Part shown: positions 48,382-59,390 of the stretch, piece by piece
How positions within the stretch are numbered: the stretch's first letter is position 1
Layout: the number at the start of each line of letters is the position of its first letter
Assembly (NCBI GenBank): GCA_963693315.1
Contig: OY856188.1
Span: 162,336,002 to 162,400,001 of the forward strand
Reading direction: 5' to 3'
Source of the DNA: Diogma glabrata
Taxonomy: Eukaryota; Arthropoda; Insecta; Diptera; Cylindrotomidae
Length of the DNA stretch: 64,000 bases
The notes under the pieces: model-generated
The model's input: the letters and a program-made list of their open reading frames with translations, nothing else
Told to the model about the DNA's origin: nothing
Databases searched by the model: none
Translations under genes and position numbers: made by a program

Positions 48382-48540
48382 ATGAAATACATAAAAAATG
48401 ATTTGCGAAACAGCATGCCGCAGGAGCGACTGAATTCACTTGCGTTGATGTGCATAGAAAGTGATTTATTAAAATCTATAGAATTTGAAGATATTGTAGA
48501 TAAATTTGTTGAAAAAAAAGTGAGAAGAAAAAATATTTAA
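48382..48540 (+). pseudogene. hAT transposase C-terminal (dimerisation) segment
   Basis: A 52-codon piece: MKYIKNDLRNSMPQERLNSL, ALMCIESDLLKSIEFEDIVD, then a basic tail KKVRRKNI-stop. This is the end of a hAT (ZMYM1-like) transposase. The upstream block expected to contain SERSFSKLK is replaced by out-of-frame sequence. Rest of the gene lost or scrambled. Confidence 0.8.
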
Positions 48541-48980
48541 ATAAAATAAACATTATAATAAACCTCAAAAACCCGTAAGTAATTATGCTTTTTAATTTAA
48601 TTTAGACTGGGTTCCAATTAGCTGCTAAATTGTACGAAACTGCTAAATCTAAATTTAGTTTTACAAAATTACCGAATGTTAATTCAAATTAATATAATCA
48701 AGTTGTCAGATATTGTTTAACGTATGAATTTCTTCCAAATTATTTAGAAACAAAATATAATTTAGTCAAATAAAATAGTTGACTAAATTGATTTAGCACG
48801 TTTAGTACAATTAAGCATCAATTGGAACGCAGTCTTATTGTTAATTTTCGAAAAGGCCCCCTAGAAATAGTGGGCCAGGGGCCCCCAAATACATTGGGAC
48901 GGCACTGCTAAAACTATACTTCTTATGATAAAAAATTCGTGACACCTTCATACATTCTATTAGATTAAATTTCAATAGTT

Positions 48981-49191
48981 TACACTGAAAGAAAAAATTC
49001 GGTTACTATTATAACCTATTTTTGCAAACCGAATTTTCCTGTCACAATAACCTCAAATTCAGTTGTCTTATCTTCAAACAACAAATTTGAAGACAAAACA
49101 ACCGAATTGAAGACACAAAAAGCGATTGTAATGTCACCGTGACCAAATAATCACTGTGCCAACCGAATGATGAAATTTGTTTTTCAGTGTA
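48981..49191. mobile_element. Short MITE, 207 bp, TA duplication
   Basis: Element 48983-49189 starts CACTGAAAGAAAAA and ends TTTTTCAGTG, with TTCGGTT/AACCGAA further in, flanked by TA on both sides. Several internal AACCGAATT words. Tc1/mariner-type MITE by its TA target. Confidence 0.8.
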
Positions 49192-50410
49192 GCCAAAACC
49201 GAAACTATTTACTATTTAGTAAGTACTAATCCAAAGATAAAAAAGTTACAAAACCTTTATTTACTTACTAAATTAGTTTTTTACTTACTTATTCTTTACT
49301 TAAACAGTTCACTTTTACAGTTTGGAGTAAATTTACCTAATTATGTCGAAATTAAATCGATTCGACCTGTTTTCTTCACTTTGAAGCGAATTTTATTTAA
49401 AAGTAAAATTATTAAAGTTATTAAGGTTGATTATACCGTAACTTTCACCAAAAAATTACCTCGAAGTAAATTACCTCTATACTATAGAATTACCTCAAAA
49501 TTATTACCAGAATTTAAGTCAAAACAGCACACAACCTACCTGATATTCACTTAAAATTAACCTTCAAATCAATTTCATTTTGAACAAGTAAATTTGTCAC
49601 AAAATAGGAAGAGATTTACCAAAAATCTTCACCTATTTTCGACATCAAGTAACATTTTTTTTTTGAAATTTAAAAAACAAGAAAAATTGCACCTAATTTA
49701 ACTTAATTTTCGATTTCATAGTAAAGTTGTCTATTAGGTAGAAAATCATTTAAAAACTTACCTATAATAGAAGTCAATTCTACTAAAAATCCTATTTTAC
49801 TGTCGACCTTTTAGAGGTTCTTGTGTTGGGTGTAGAGATGATCCAGGTACAGCTAGAGGCGTTGAGAGTGACTGGAATTAATTGTGGTAACTGGAGATGG
49901 CATTGTTCAAACAACGTATTGTTCAAAAGAATCTTAATGATAACGTGTTTTATAATCGAACAGAATAGCTGATTTTTCTATACAATGTTACGTAGTACAT
50001 ATAAGCATTAATCATTATTTTCTGTAGCTATCAATAAAACATTCGGAAACACTATGGCTAAATATGCTCCAAAAAATTGGATAATATCCAAGAACGTGGT
50101 GAATCGATATAATAGATCGTCGAGATAATTACTTTACAAACATTTCACTATTTTATGTAAATAAACAATCCTGCGAAATAAGCAGTGCCAGTACAAAGGA
50201 GTATAGAACCATAAACGATCTCGAGTTGTTGTTGTTGTTTATTCATGCACATCTCTACTACAGACAAAAACTATACATGCTTAATTTACATATATTTATT
50301 ATTTTGTTGCATAGTTGTAATATAATTTTCGAAACACAAGTCACTGTAAAAATTATTATTAAAAGAAGTGATTACAATAATGGAAAAAGTGACAATTTTT
50401 ATACAAAGAA
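49192..50410. other. Spacer with ACCT/AGGT-rich non-coding sequence
   Basis: About 49300-49830 shows many words such as TTACCTCAA and AGTAAATT that recur loosely at 54990-55150 and 60860-61190. The 125-codon frame at 49177-49554 starts inside the MITE end and has low-complexity composition; I do not consider it a gene. Confidence 0.4.
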
Positions 50411-50756
50411 AATGTGTCTAGAGTTTCTGCTCGAGAAATCCGGTCTCGAGATTCTCGAGAAAGAATCGTCATTTCCACATTTTCGAGATTCCCATTTCTC
50501 GAGAAAAATTGTCGAGAATCTCGAGATTTAACAAATATAAACCATAAATCATTCAATATTATTATTTTGAGTATTTTTTTACTAAACAAAAATTGTTAAT
50601 ATCAATCTGCATTACTTTCTAATTGTTAAATCTGGATGTCGATGCAAACAGTAATACCTAATCCGAATTAAGGATAATATTGTTATTTGTTATAAATGTA
50701 TTGGGAAAAACCTATTTTTATTTCTATGGCAAAATAACCTAAGATCACCAAAATGA

Positions 50757-51365
50757 AAGCTTTCAATCTAAAGTTTACCATAGCAATTGATGAATGGACA
50801 AGCTTCCGCAAGCGTGGATATTTGAACGTACATTTGTATTATATTAATGGGAAATCCTAGGATTGATGCGAATTGAAGGTTCATATCCAGCTGAAAAAAC
50901 CTAAAAAAATTATGTGCCAGATATTGTTTTCACTACATGCGATGAGCCAGTGTAATGTTGAAATACGGCAAAATATCTCCAGCTTACCAACAGTTATGTT
51001 ACAGTCATGGGAAACACCAAGCGATAATGTCAATATTTTATAAAGAAAATGAAACCAATTAAAAAGTCAGTGAAAGTGAAGCTTCCAATAGTGATTCCAA
51101 TTCAGTTGTACAACAAAATGAAGTTTTAGCTGCCAATTTATTGAATCGTATTGAATCAAAATACGAGAAACGATTTCAAAAATTTGGGTTATTGTAAAAT
51201 TATTTAAAAACTCGCCAGTGCGCAATGCTATTTTGCAAAATTATATAAAAAAATTAAATGAAGAGAAAAACGAGTTGCCATTACTCCTGGATTGCAAAAC
51301 TAAACGGAATTCTATTGAAACCATGGTTGAACGGTATTTGCCAGTCAAGCCAGCAGTTTAAAAAA
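50757..51365 (+). pseudogene. hAT transposase, N-terminal/central remnant
   Basis: Catalytic-region start LKFTIAIDEWTSFRKRGYLN then VHLYYINGK (50767-50860) matches the hAT DDE block with its first Asp (IDEWTS). Near 51282-51355, ELPLLLDCKTKRNSIETMVE then RYLPV matches the later LmLDvkTRWNS..dMleR.l block, with the R-W changed to K-R. Several stops and shifts lie between. Confidence 0.8.
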
Positions 51366-51469
51366 CTTTAAATCTTCTAAATTTAAATCATTTTTGGAAT
51401 ACTAAATAAGATGATGTAGTTGCTTTAAATATTTTGAGTGCCATTGGTTCCACAAAATCAATAATGAAG

Positions 51470-51975
51470 TGCGTAATCTTTCCCTGCTGTTGAAGTAAAA
51501 CTTCTTTGGCCACTGCAGCAGGTATTACTAAAAATATTAAATATAAAATAAAATAGATATGTCATATTGAAATTTAGAGTTTCTTTCTAATATTTTTGAT
51601 AATATAAATTACAACAATGTGTAATAAAAATCCATATTTACATGTTTTACAAAGTCTTACAACGTATTACAAATTAAATTTCACGATGAATGCATGTCCA
51701 CTTAATTTAACAATTGGTACAACAATTGATGCATTTTTCAATAAATTTAGCAAGTTTGTCATAAACCTCTAATTTCATATTTCAATTATGCTAATAATTG
51801 AATTGACTTTAATACATTATGTAAATATTGCTTTTTGTTACACAGTAAATTATAGTATCATGAATTGCAACTCTAAATTGTAATATGACATATTTATTTT
51901 ATATTTCATCTTTTTATTAATACCTGCCACAGTAGCCAAAGAAATTTATTTCAACCGCGTGCAAAGATTACACGC
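51470..51975. mobile_element. Foldback MITE nested in the hAT, about 506 bp
   Basis: Left arm starts AGTGCGTAATCTTT and right arm ends AAAGATTACACGCACT. They share GGCCACTGCAGCAGGTATTA-type and ATATGTCATATT / AATATGACATAT blocks over about 110 bp. No coding region, no certain TSD. Confidence 0.8.
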
Positions 51976-52055
51976 ACTCATTTTTCTATTTAACAAAACA
52001 AATTTAATCAACACAAATATTTTTTCCCGCCGGGAAAGCCCGGATGCAAACTCTT

Positions 52056-52616
52056 AACACAATGACCACCATGACCACCGTGACACCAACATGACCATCA
52101 TGACCATCATGATCACCGTGAATACCATGACCACCATGACCACCGTGACCACCATTACCCACCATGACTACCATCACCACCTTGACCACCATAACTGCCA
52201 TGATCAACATGACCATCATGACCACCGTGAACACCATTATCATCATGACCACCGTGAATACCATGACCACCGTGACAACCATGACCACCGTGACCACCAT
52301 AACCACCATGACCACTATGACTACCATGACCACCATTACCACCATGACCACCGTGACCACCATAACCACCATGACCACCATGACCACCATAACCACCATG
52401 ACCACCGTGAACACCATGACCACAATGACCACCGCGACCACCATAACCAACATGATCACTATGACCACCATGACCACCATGACCACAATGAACACCATGT
52501 CCACTGTGACCACCGTGACCACCATGACCACCGTGAACACCGTGATCACCATTACCACTACGACCACCATGACCACAATGACCACCATGACCACAATGAC
52601 CACCATGACCACACCA
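52056..52616. repeat. 9-bp minisatellite (ATGACCACC)n
   Basis: About 60 imperfect copies of ATGACCACC with variants GTGACCACC, ATAACCACC and GTGAACACC. All six frames are open over long distances (Gly-His, Asp-His-His, Met-Val-Val, Met-Thr-Thr repeats), which follows from the repeat and does not show a gene. The minus strand gives (GGH)n, as in Gly/His-rich insect proteins, so origin from a captured coding repeat is possible. Confidence 0.93.
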
Positions 52617-52699
52617 AGACCACCATCTACAATCCACACATCCAACTCATATAACATTTAGTACGAGACTGAGTAAGTGAATAAAAAATATAATAACAA

Positions 52700-52880
52700 A
52701 TGAACAAATGAATTACTTGACCATACAAACCAAAAAGATCCACCACACATGCTTCCATTCCTGAACCAGTTATTCGATTTTGCTCAAATTTCAAAACGGT
52801 GCTTTTTGTCATCTTATATATTTCATTATATATGCCATTTACCAAGATTTGCGACAACTTATTTCTCTGCCTTTAAAAAA
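52700..52880 (-). other. Exon-like segment inside the hAT
   Basis: On the minus strand, after a plausible acceptor (TTTTTTAAAGGCAG), a 150-nt open segment reads RNKLSQILVNGIYNEIYKMT then KSTVLKFEQNRITGSGMEAC then VVDLFGLYGQ, followed by GTAATT, a plausible donor. It is antisense to the hAT transposase and has protein-like composition. I do not recognise the family. It may be a captured host exon, or the start of the gene whose repeats gave the minisatellite; splice sites are guesses. Confidence 0.35.
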
Positions 52881-53127
52881 GCCAAATATGGTGCCAGTTT
52901 TATTAATTTACGAGTCTAAGCATCCATTGTAAACAAAAATGGAGCAGACATATAATATTTTGAAAACTGATATTAAATTAAATTAAAATACTCCAAAAAT
53001 TCGGATTAAAAATCATTAAATTTAATTCAAAATTATGTTTTTTTAATTGAATTTCTGTTAAATTTTTAAGCATCGAAAAATATGAACTATTTCTATAATG
53101 CACCAAAAACCAGTGAATATTTAAAAT

Positions 53128-53835
53128 ATGTGTGTCAAAATCGGATTGTATCGTATATTTGCCGAATATTATATTCGTTTTTTATTCTTCCGTTGCAAAA
53201 TTCTCATAACGCGCCTAAAGAAGTTTTACTTCAAAAAAGCTTTCAACCGTCAGGCTGTCTTATTATTATCTGCAGAGGGAATCCTAAAATTTCTATTCAA
53301 ATCTCTTCGGAAAAACAATTCAGAAATAAGCTTAAATTTTTTATTTGAATTACAATCTCAAATTTTTAAAGAAAGAGATAACTCAATAAATTCGTTATTG
53401 AAATTTCTTCACAATCCAAAGTTAGACAACCCGAGGAAAATGATTGTTTTCTATTTGCTCTAAAAGCGAAATTATTAAAACTGTAAAAAAAATCTCTCGA
53501 AGATTATTTAAAGAACCAGAAAATGAACGCATTACATATATTGACGAATGATATCAACGAAAGTGAAGAGCTTATATAGCCATCGGACTCAGAATTAGAG
53601 AAAAAGGGTTGCGTTGAATTAAATTTAGAAGTATTCGTGAGAGTTTGAGAATGCAGTCAACTATAAATGACAACTACCGCTCACTATCTAAGGAAATGAA
53701 TATATTTGAAGCTACTGATAAGATCACTATGAATTTAAACTTCTAAGAAACACTCTAATTTTGATAAAACCTACAGACACTGAAAACGAGAGAAATTTTT
53801 CTGTATCTGGAAATTTTGGAAGTAAACGGAGAGTT
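53128..53835 (+). pseudogene. hAT transposase, C-terminal remnant
   Basis: Frame 53128-53463 has SLNFLFELQSQIFKERDNSI then NSLLKFLHNP, resembling the hAT stretch before the dimerisation domain (leer...i.tll.yL.nP). Near 53752-53835, LIKPTDTENERNFSVSGNFG then SKRRVTF is the hAT C-terminal motif (PT.t..ERaFS.sG...skrR..L). Stops between them. Confidence 0.8.
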
Positions 53836-53997
53836 ACTTTTCTTGTTAAAATTAATTTTTGATAATTCTCGAGAATCTCGAGAAATTCAAATAATTATTC
53901 CCAATTTGCCGAGAAACACAATCGCTCCCGATGAACTCGGGATTCTCGAATCTCGAGATTCATAAAAGGTCGAGAAATCAGAAACTCCAAATGTGTC

Positions 53998-55337
53998 TGT
54001 CGAAATTAAAGATAGAGAGATTAGCTTTTGACATGTGATTTGTGTCGCGTCAAACCACAAGTGAAGTTTATATGTATCAAGATGGTGATTTAATAGATTT
54101 AAAGGCGCGTTCACACTTATGCACATGTTGGTGCGTTCGTTCGCCACAACCTCATTGTCCAAAATTAGTAAAAATGCACCTAAACTGGAATTAAATTACC
54201 TATGTAAAGGATGTAATATAACAAAAACTTATCGTTTTGCGTAGTCACAAAACATGGGAAAAACATGTTATGTGAAGATGATGACAAAAACGTGTTGATG
54301 CAGTTTATTGAATTTTTGTAAATCATTAGAATCATTAGAATTATGGTTAAAAAATTTAAAAAAATTTCTACTAAAGATTAAATAAATATAAGATTTTCAA
54401 ATCCGTATTTATTATTCTATAATAAAACACATATAAGAAAGAAATCCAATAGACATTGAAAAAGTAGATATCCATTAAAATTTTTAATTGAATATGGATA
54501 CTTGTGAATTATGGTCTAGAATTCGATTCTAGAAAAAATGTTGACCTGAAAAAATTTGCGTTTTCTTTTCTCGATTTGGATGCAAGCTTCAATCTTTTTG
54601 AGGGCAATATTTTTGCAGCTTTTGACTTTTTCTCAGGAGATGGTGCAAAAATATTGCCTTGTATAATATGTTAATATAGTATACAAAATAAGAAAAAACA
54701 TATTTTAATGATGTAATTTAAATAAATAAAAATATTTAAAAAGTTTAAGAAGAATAATAAACATTAAAAAATTGAATTCCTTTATTTTGTTAAACAAATT
54801 TGACAGATCTAAAAAAAGTGACTGTTTTATGTTCGATTCTCTAATATTTTAAGGGCAGAACTGAAAAATAAAATGCAAAACTACAAAAAAAATTGTAAAA
54901 CTGAAAGAGTTTTGCCCGCTCTGAGGTCAAAACTTAAATCGAGAAACGAAAACGCTATTAAATTCTTGTACAAAATAAAGCTGGTGCAAAAAAAACCTGA
55001 TAGGTAGAAATTAACCAAAATAGGATGCGCAGAAATTTGAATGCGACCTGTTTGGTAGAATGTCAGTAATGTCACCAATTTGAGTAGAAATTTCTTAAAT
55101 AAGAGATTTCGACCTAATATAGGTTACTGTCGATTTAAAATTAACTAAATTTTTCTTTACAGTCAAAAAATTAGGGCAAATTCTATTTAAAGAAGATTTT
55201 GCTTAGTCTGCTATATTTAAACAGATATGCCTATCGTATCCGCCGTATTGTTATAAAAGTGAGATATTTACGAAAAAAAATTTTTGAAACGAAACAAACT
55301 TATTTCTATATTATATAATTTTGTTTTAGTCAATTGA
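53998..55337. other. Spacer
   Basis: A small inverted pair (GGGCAATATTTTTGCAGC ... GGTGCAAAAATATTGCC, 54602-54660) and a block with AGGTAGAAATT, TTTCGACCTAATATAGGT (54990-55150) similar in style to 60860-61190. The minus-strand frame 54162-53887 overlaps the hAT end and is not credible. No gene. Confidence 0.45.
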
Positions 55338-56668
55338 TCATCAGCATATGAGACAGTTAGTCGTCATGGATTGTTGTTGAAATTTGCATCAATTACTCCT
55401 TGTCTTAAACTGATAAATCTTTTAAATGATATGCTTTCTAATAGAAAATTTCAGTTTTCCATGCAAGAAACTAAAAGCAAATGGAAAACTTTAAGCAATG
55501 TTTTGGCTCAAGGCTCAGGACTTGCTCCAATTCTTTTCAACTTATACATGTATGACATGCCAAAAACCACTTCCCAGAAATTTCAATATGCTGATGATAT
55601 TACTTTAGCTTATCAATGTAAAGATCTTCAACTTGGTGAAAAAGTTATAGAAAAAGATTTACATAAAATGTGGAATTATTTTAAAAAGTGGGGTCTTAAA
55701 CCGAATTCCAGTAAAACTGAAGTCAGTGCTTTTCACTTAAACAATCAATTGGCAAAATCTGAGTTATGTGTTAAAGTTAAAAATGTTGTTCTTTTACATA
55801 ACCATAATCCAAAAATTCTAGGTGTAATTTTTGATCGTACTTGGACTTTTAAAAATCACTTAGAAGCAATAGCCAAAAAAGTTAGTGGAAGAAATAATTT
55901 GTTACAGCAAATTGCTGGTACAACTTGGGGATCAAACGCAAATGTTTTAAGGACTGCTGCTTTAGGATTAGTGTATTCTACAGCTGAATATTGTTCTTCA
56001 ATCTGGATTAACAGTGCTCATACACCAAAAATCAATATTCAACTGAATCGTGCAATGAGATTAATTTCTGGTGCTATAAAATCAACACCTTTGAATTGGT
56101 TACCTGTTTTATCATATATACCACCACCAGACATTCGTCATAAAGAAATGTTATTCAATACCATTCAAAGAAGTTCAGAAGTTAACAATTCTTTATTTTT
56201 TGATTTATTTTTGGAAGCTCCTGATCAAAGTTTATGTAGAACACCACCGTATATCACTGCTAAACAACTTATTTCACAAAATTTTAACTCTGAAGAAATC
56301 TGGCTGATGTCTTGGAACAACAACCTTCCATTAAATGGTACATTTGCTCAAAACCCTAATGTGAAATTAAATGGTTTTGAACTAAATAGAAATGATTGGG
56401 TGAAATTAAATCATATAAGAACAGGCTATGGTAGATCAAACTATACATTACATAAATGGGGTCTGGTTGATTGTCCATCATGTGAATGTGGTAAAGAATT
56501 TCAGACAATTTCAGACAGTCAATCACATATCTCAACTTAACTTAATTCAATGGCTGTTTTGAAGAGGCTTTTTGTTTATCTTATCAATTTATTGATTGGT
56601 TACATGGACTGAAAAATAAAATTTAATGTATTTTGATGTTGAATAAACTATACGATTAAAAAAAAAAT
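55338..56668 (+). mobile_element. Non-LTR retrotransposon, 5'-truncated, long open RT frame
   Basis: Reading is open from about 55340 (AYETVSRHGLLLKFASITPC) to the stop at 56538-56540, about 400 codons. RT motifs: LAQGSGLAPILFNLYMYDMP, FQYADDITLAYQ (YADD intact), SKTEVSAFHL, ILGVIFDRTWTFKNHLEAIA. C-terminal part: AALGLVYSTAEYCSSIWINS, LNRAMRLISGAIKSTPLNWL, PVLSYIPPPDIRHK, and a zinc-knuckle-like CPSCECGKEFQT. The end appears cut short: the usual H....C of the knuckle is altered to SQSHIS-stop. The 3' UTR ends in AATAAA and poly(A) about 56658-56668. Its family differs from the elements at 237, 42174 and 46866. Missing EN and N-terminal RT make it inactive, but the frame is unusually clean, so the insertion may be recent. 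Confidence 0.92.
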
Positions 56669-56796
56669 TGATATTTTTAGAAGTATGTATATACATTCCT
56701 AAAGTTTGTCAATAATATTTTTATCCGTTATAAATAGTAGATTTCGAAAACGCTATTTTTTCTACGCTTGTAAATATAAATGAACAAATTAATTTA

Positions 56797-57040
56797 CTAA
56801 AATCTTACAAAACGACATTTCTAAATTTGACTGTGTAAAAAATAAACAAGATTGAATTTATATCTAGCATTTTTACCAGTGTAAAATAATGTTATTATTG
56901 TGTTCTCCTACAGATGAAATAATAACAGGCGAACACAATAATAACATTATTTTACACTGGTAAAAATGCTACATGTAAATACAATCTTGTTTATTTTTTA
57001 CACAGTCAAATTTAGATATGTCATTTTGTAAGTTTTTAAT
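56797..57040. repeat. Near-perfect palindrome, arms about 105-115 bp
   Basis: Left arm includes TTTGACTGTGTAAAAAATAA, ACAAGATTGAATTTA and CATTTTTACCAGTGTAAAAT; the right arm is its complement (ATTTTACACTGGTAAAAATG ... TTATTTTTTACACAGTCAAA). Inner GTGTTC/GAACAC around about 20 bp. No coding region. Confidence 0.92.
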
Positions 57041-57239
57041 AGATGAATTTGACAATATGAATAATGAAAATAGTTCATATATTTTCTCCAAAAACTTTTA
57101 CAGATATTACAGATATTTTTTTGCTGACTGGAAGTGATCGTTTAAAGTATAAATTTAAAAAATTATAGGTAAAGTTTCAATTCAAAACAAATAAAAATAA
57201 ATTTTTTAATAAAACTTATTTATTTATTTAATAAATTTT

Positions 57240-59390
57240 TTTTTATTTTTTTTTTGGCGGAAAGATAGTTTACAAATTTTGAACTTTTTTTGTCTCCCTG
57301 AATAAAACCCAACTTTTCTTATGGATTTGGACCTCATGAATACGAATATCATATTCATTTTTTTTGGTTAGGTCTTGTTTTTGAGATATTCACGAAAAAC
57401 CAATTTTTTCAGTGATCAAAAATGTTGTTTCGTTTTTTGGGTCTCATATTTTACAAAACAAACAAATAAAATATATTAATGAAACAAGTGCATAGTAAAT
57501 AGCCAACAAACATTTTGAGCTATATTTTGTAAAAATCCATTAAGGATTCTGGAAGTTACAGTCGAAAAAAATTGAAAAAATAACGAAAAATTCACTTTTT
57601 TTTCAAATTTTTCCATTTTCAACACCATAAATTTTGAACAAATGAAGACACCAATTTTTCTTAATTTCTTGGAGTCTATAGTAACTTCAATTTTGTTTCT
57701 TTTAAGCTAAAAGATACGAATTGCAGTTTGCACCAAGTTATTCAAGTTTTCCAAAAGAAAGTCAAAACTCAAAATTTGGAATAAAAATTTAACTTTAAGA
57801 ATAATTTAAATTCTGCAACATAATTGATTTATATATAAGTTGTTTTCGTAGTAGATCTAGCTCCTCCTACCTCGGACTTATTTAAGGAGTTGGAAAATAT
57901 CAGTTAGTTGATTATGAAATGTCTTTTTTTGACAAAAGTTGTATTTTATTTGTATATGATTTTTCTCGAAATTGAGATTTTTTTGTGAAGTTTTGGACAT
58001 GATCTAGCTCCTCCCACCTCGGATTTATTTTAGGAGTTGGAAAATATCAGTTAGTAATGAAGATAGGCAGTTCTTATAAATGGGGTGATTTAGCAGTATG
58101 TATTATGTAACTTCCACAAATAAAACAAAATGAATTGGGGCTATTTTTACACTTAAAACTTCTAGACGATGCCATTTAAATAAACTTCATTCTACACTTT
58201 ACTAACAATTTATTTTGCTTTAAAAGGCAGCTATCACTATTGATTTATTGATTTTTAAAAACAATACACTATTTAAAATTTATATTTGTAATATTTTTTT
58301 TTTTTTTATTATTATTTTCACTTGAATGTTTAGAATTAAATTTATCCTCAGAGAGACTATATTTGCAACTAATCATACGACAAATATCTACTTAAAAGGA
58401 AACCTCTTTAAACTAATTAAACAAAAGTTGGGAAAAACGAAAAACTATTAAAAAGGAGAAGTAATTGCTTTCTTAAATTAAACTTAAAATGATCATAAAC
58501 GTAAGGAGTAACACAAGGTGGGCAGTGATAGAAAAAAATTTACATTTTCAAAAAACAAAAGAAAAGAGAAAAAAGAAAAGAAACAAACCTTACAGACATA
58601 AATAGGGGCTTAACTATATGGTGCTTGAACTAACTTAAATAGTTCTGATGTTATGATATTTTGCCTCTCCTCACAATTCATTATCTTTTGTTTTATATTT
58701 TTCTATATACGTCTCATATCGATCCAATTCCCAACTTCGAAAACAAAAATGGAAATTATACTTTACTATTTTAAGATAATTCTTTACTGATGTTTGAGAA
58801 CGACTGAACTTATAAAAATATTATTTATGGCACAATAAATAAAGCAAAAAATTATTTCTTCCAAATTTGGAGGTTTGACTTTCTTTGGGAAAACTTGAAT
58901 AACTTTGTGCAAACTGCACCAATATTCGTGTCTTTCGCTTAAAAGAAATAAAATTGAAGTTACTATAGGCCCCAAGAAATTAAAAAAAATTAGTGTCTCT
59001 GTTTGTTGAAAATTTATGGCGTTGAAAATGGAAAAATTAAAAAAAAAACGTGAATTTTTCGTATAATTCGTATTTTTTCAACTTTTTTCGACTGTAACTT
59101 CCAGAATCCTTAATGGATTTTTACAAAATATAGCTCAAAATGCTTGTTGATGTATTTACTATGCACTTGTTTCATTGATATTTTTAATTTGTTTTTTTTT
59201 TTGTAAAATATGGACCCAAAAACCGAAACAACATTTTTGATCACCGAAAAAATTGGTTTTTAGTGAATATCTCAAAAACAAGAGCTAACAAAAAAAAACG
59301 AATATGATATTCGTGTTCAAGAGGTCCAAATCTATAAGAAAAGTTGGGTTTTATTTCGGGAGATTTTTCTTGTAAACTAGTGTTATCGAA
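57240..59390. mobile_element. Long-TIR foldback element, about 2.1 kb
   Basis: Left arm about 57258-57800 and right arm about 58860-59380 are inverted copies (AAACCCAACTTTTCTTAT / ATAAGAAAAGTTGGGTTT, GAATATCATATTC / GAATATGATATTC, TCCATTAAGGATTCTGGAAG / CTTCCAGAATCCTTAATGGA). The centre has two direct copies 146 bp apart (about 57850 and 57998) of GATCTAGCTCCTCC.ACCTCGG then GGAGTTGGAAAATATCAGTT. No transposase. TIRs of over 500 bp recall MULE-type or foldback elements. The TSD was not determined. Confidence 0.82.

Larger units (their letters stand above)
47410..48915. mobile_element. hAT element with perfect 8-bp TSD (CTAAAACT)
   Basis: Element 47418-48907 (1490 bp) starts CAGTGCCGT and ends ACGGCACTG, flanked by CTAAAACT at 47410-47417 and 48908-48915. 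Subterminal GC-rich blocks (GGCCCACCCGGCCCTGGGCC left, GGGCCAGGGGCCCCC right). It contains a transposase C-terminus (48382-48540, +), a short minus-strand frame MSSSDDDFVSLDINEFLKLA (about 47620-47550), a nested palindromic piece (GAGCCTGCACAATG at about 47736 paired with CATTGTGCATGCACC at about 47970-47985) and a hairpin at 48040-48162. Confidence 0.95.
50411..53997. mobile_element. Large hAT element with perfect 8-bp TSD (AATGTGTC)
   Basis: Element 50419-53989 (3571 bp): left TAGAGTTTCTG, right CAGAAACTCCA, flanked by AATGTGTC at 50411-50418 and 53990-53997. Subterminal TCTCGAGA palindromes cluster on both sides (50425-50530 and 53865-53985). It carries transposase remnants on the plus strand (about 50757-51365 and 53128-53835), and between them three foreign pieces: a foldback (51470-51975), a minisatellite (52056-52616) and an exon-like segment (52700-52880, -). 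Confidence 0.93.

Noticed and set aside
49177..49554. ORF of 125 codons
   Set aside because: Starts within a MITE end, low-complexity Lys/Leu/Tyr composition, no domain.
52004..52661. Long frames of His/Asp/Gly, Met-Val and Met-Thr repeats on both strands
   Set aside because: A 9-bp period keeps all frames open; no start, splice or non-repetitive domain supports a gene.
53887..54162. Minus-strand ORF of 91 codons
   Set aside because: Crosses the right end and TSD of the hAT; chance frame.
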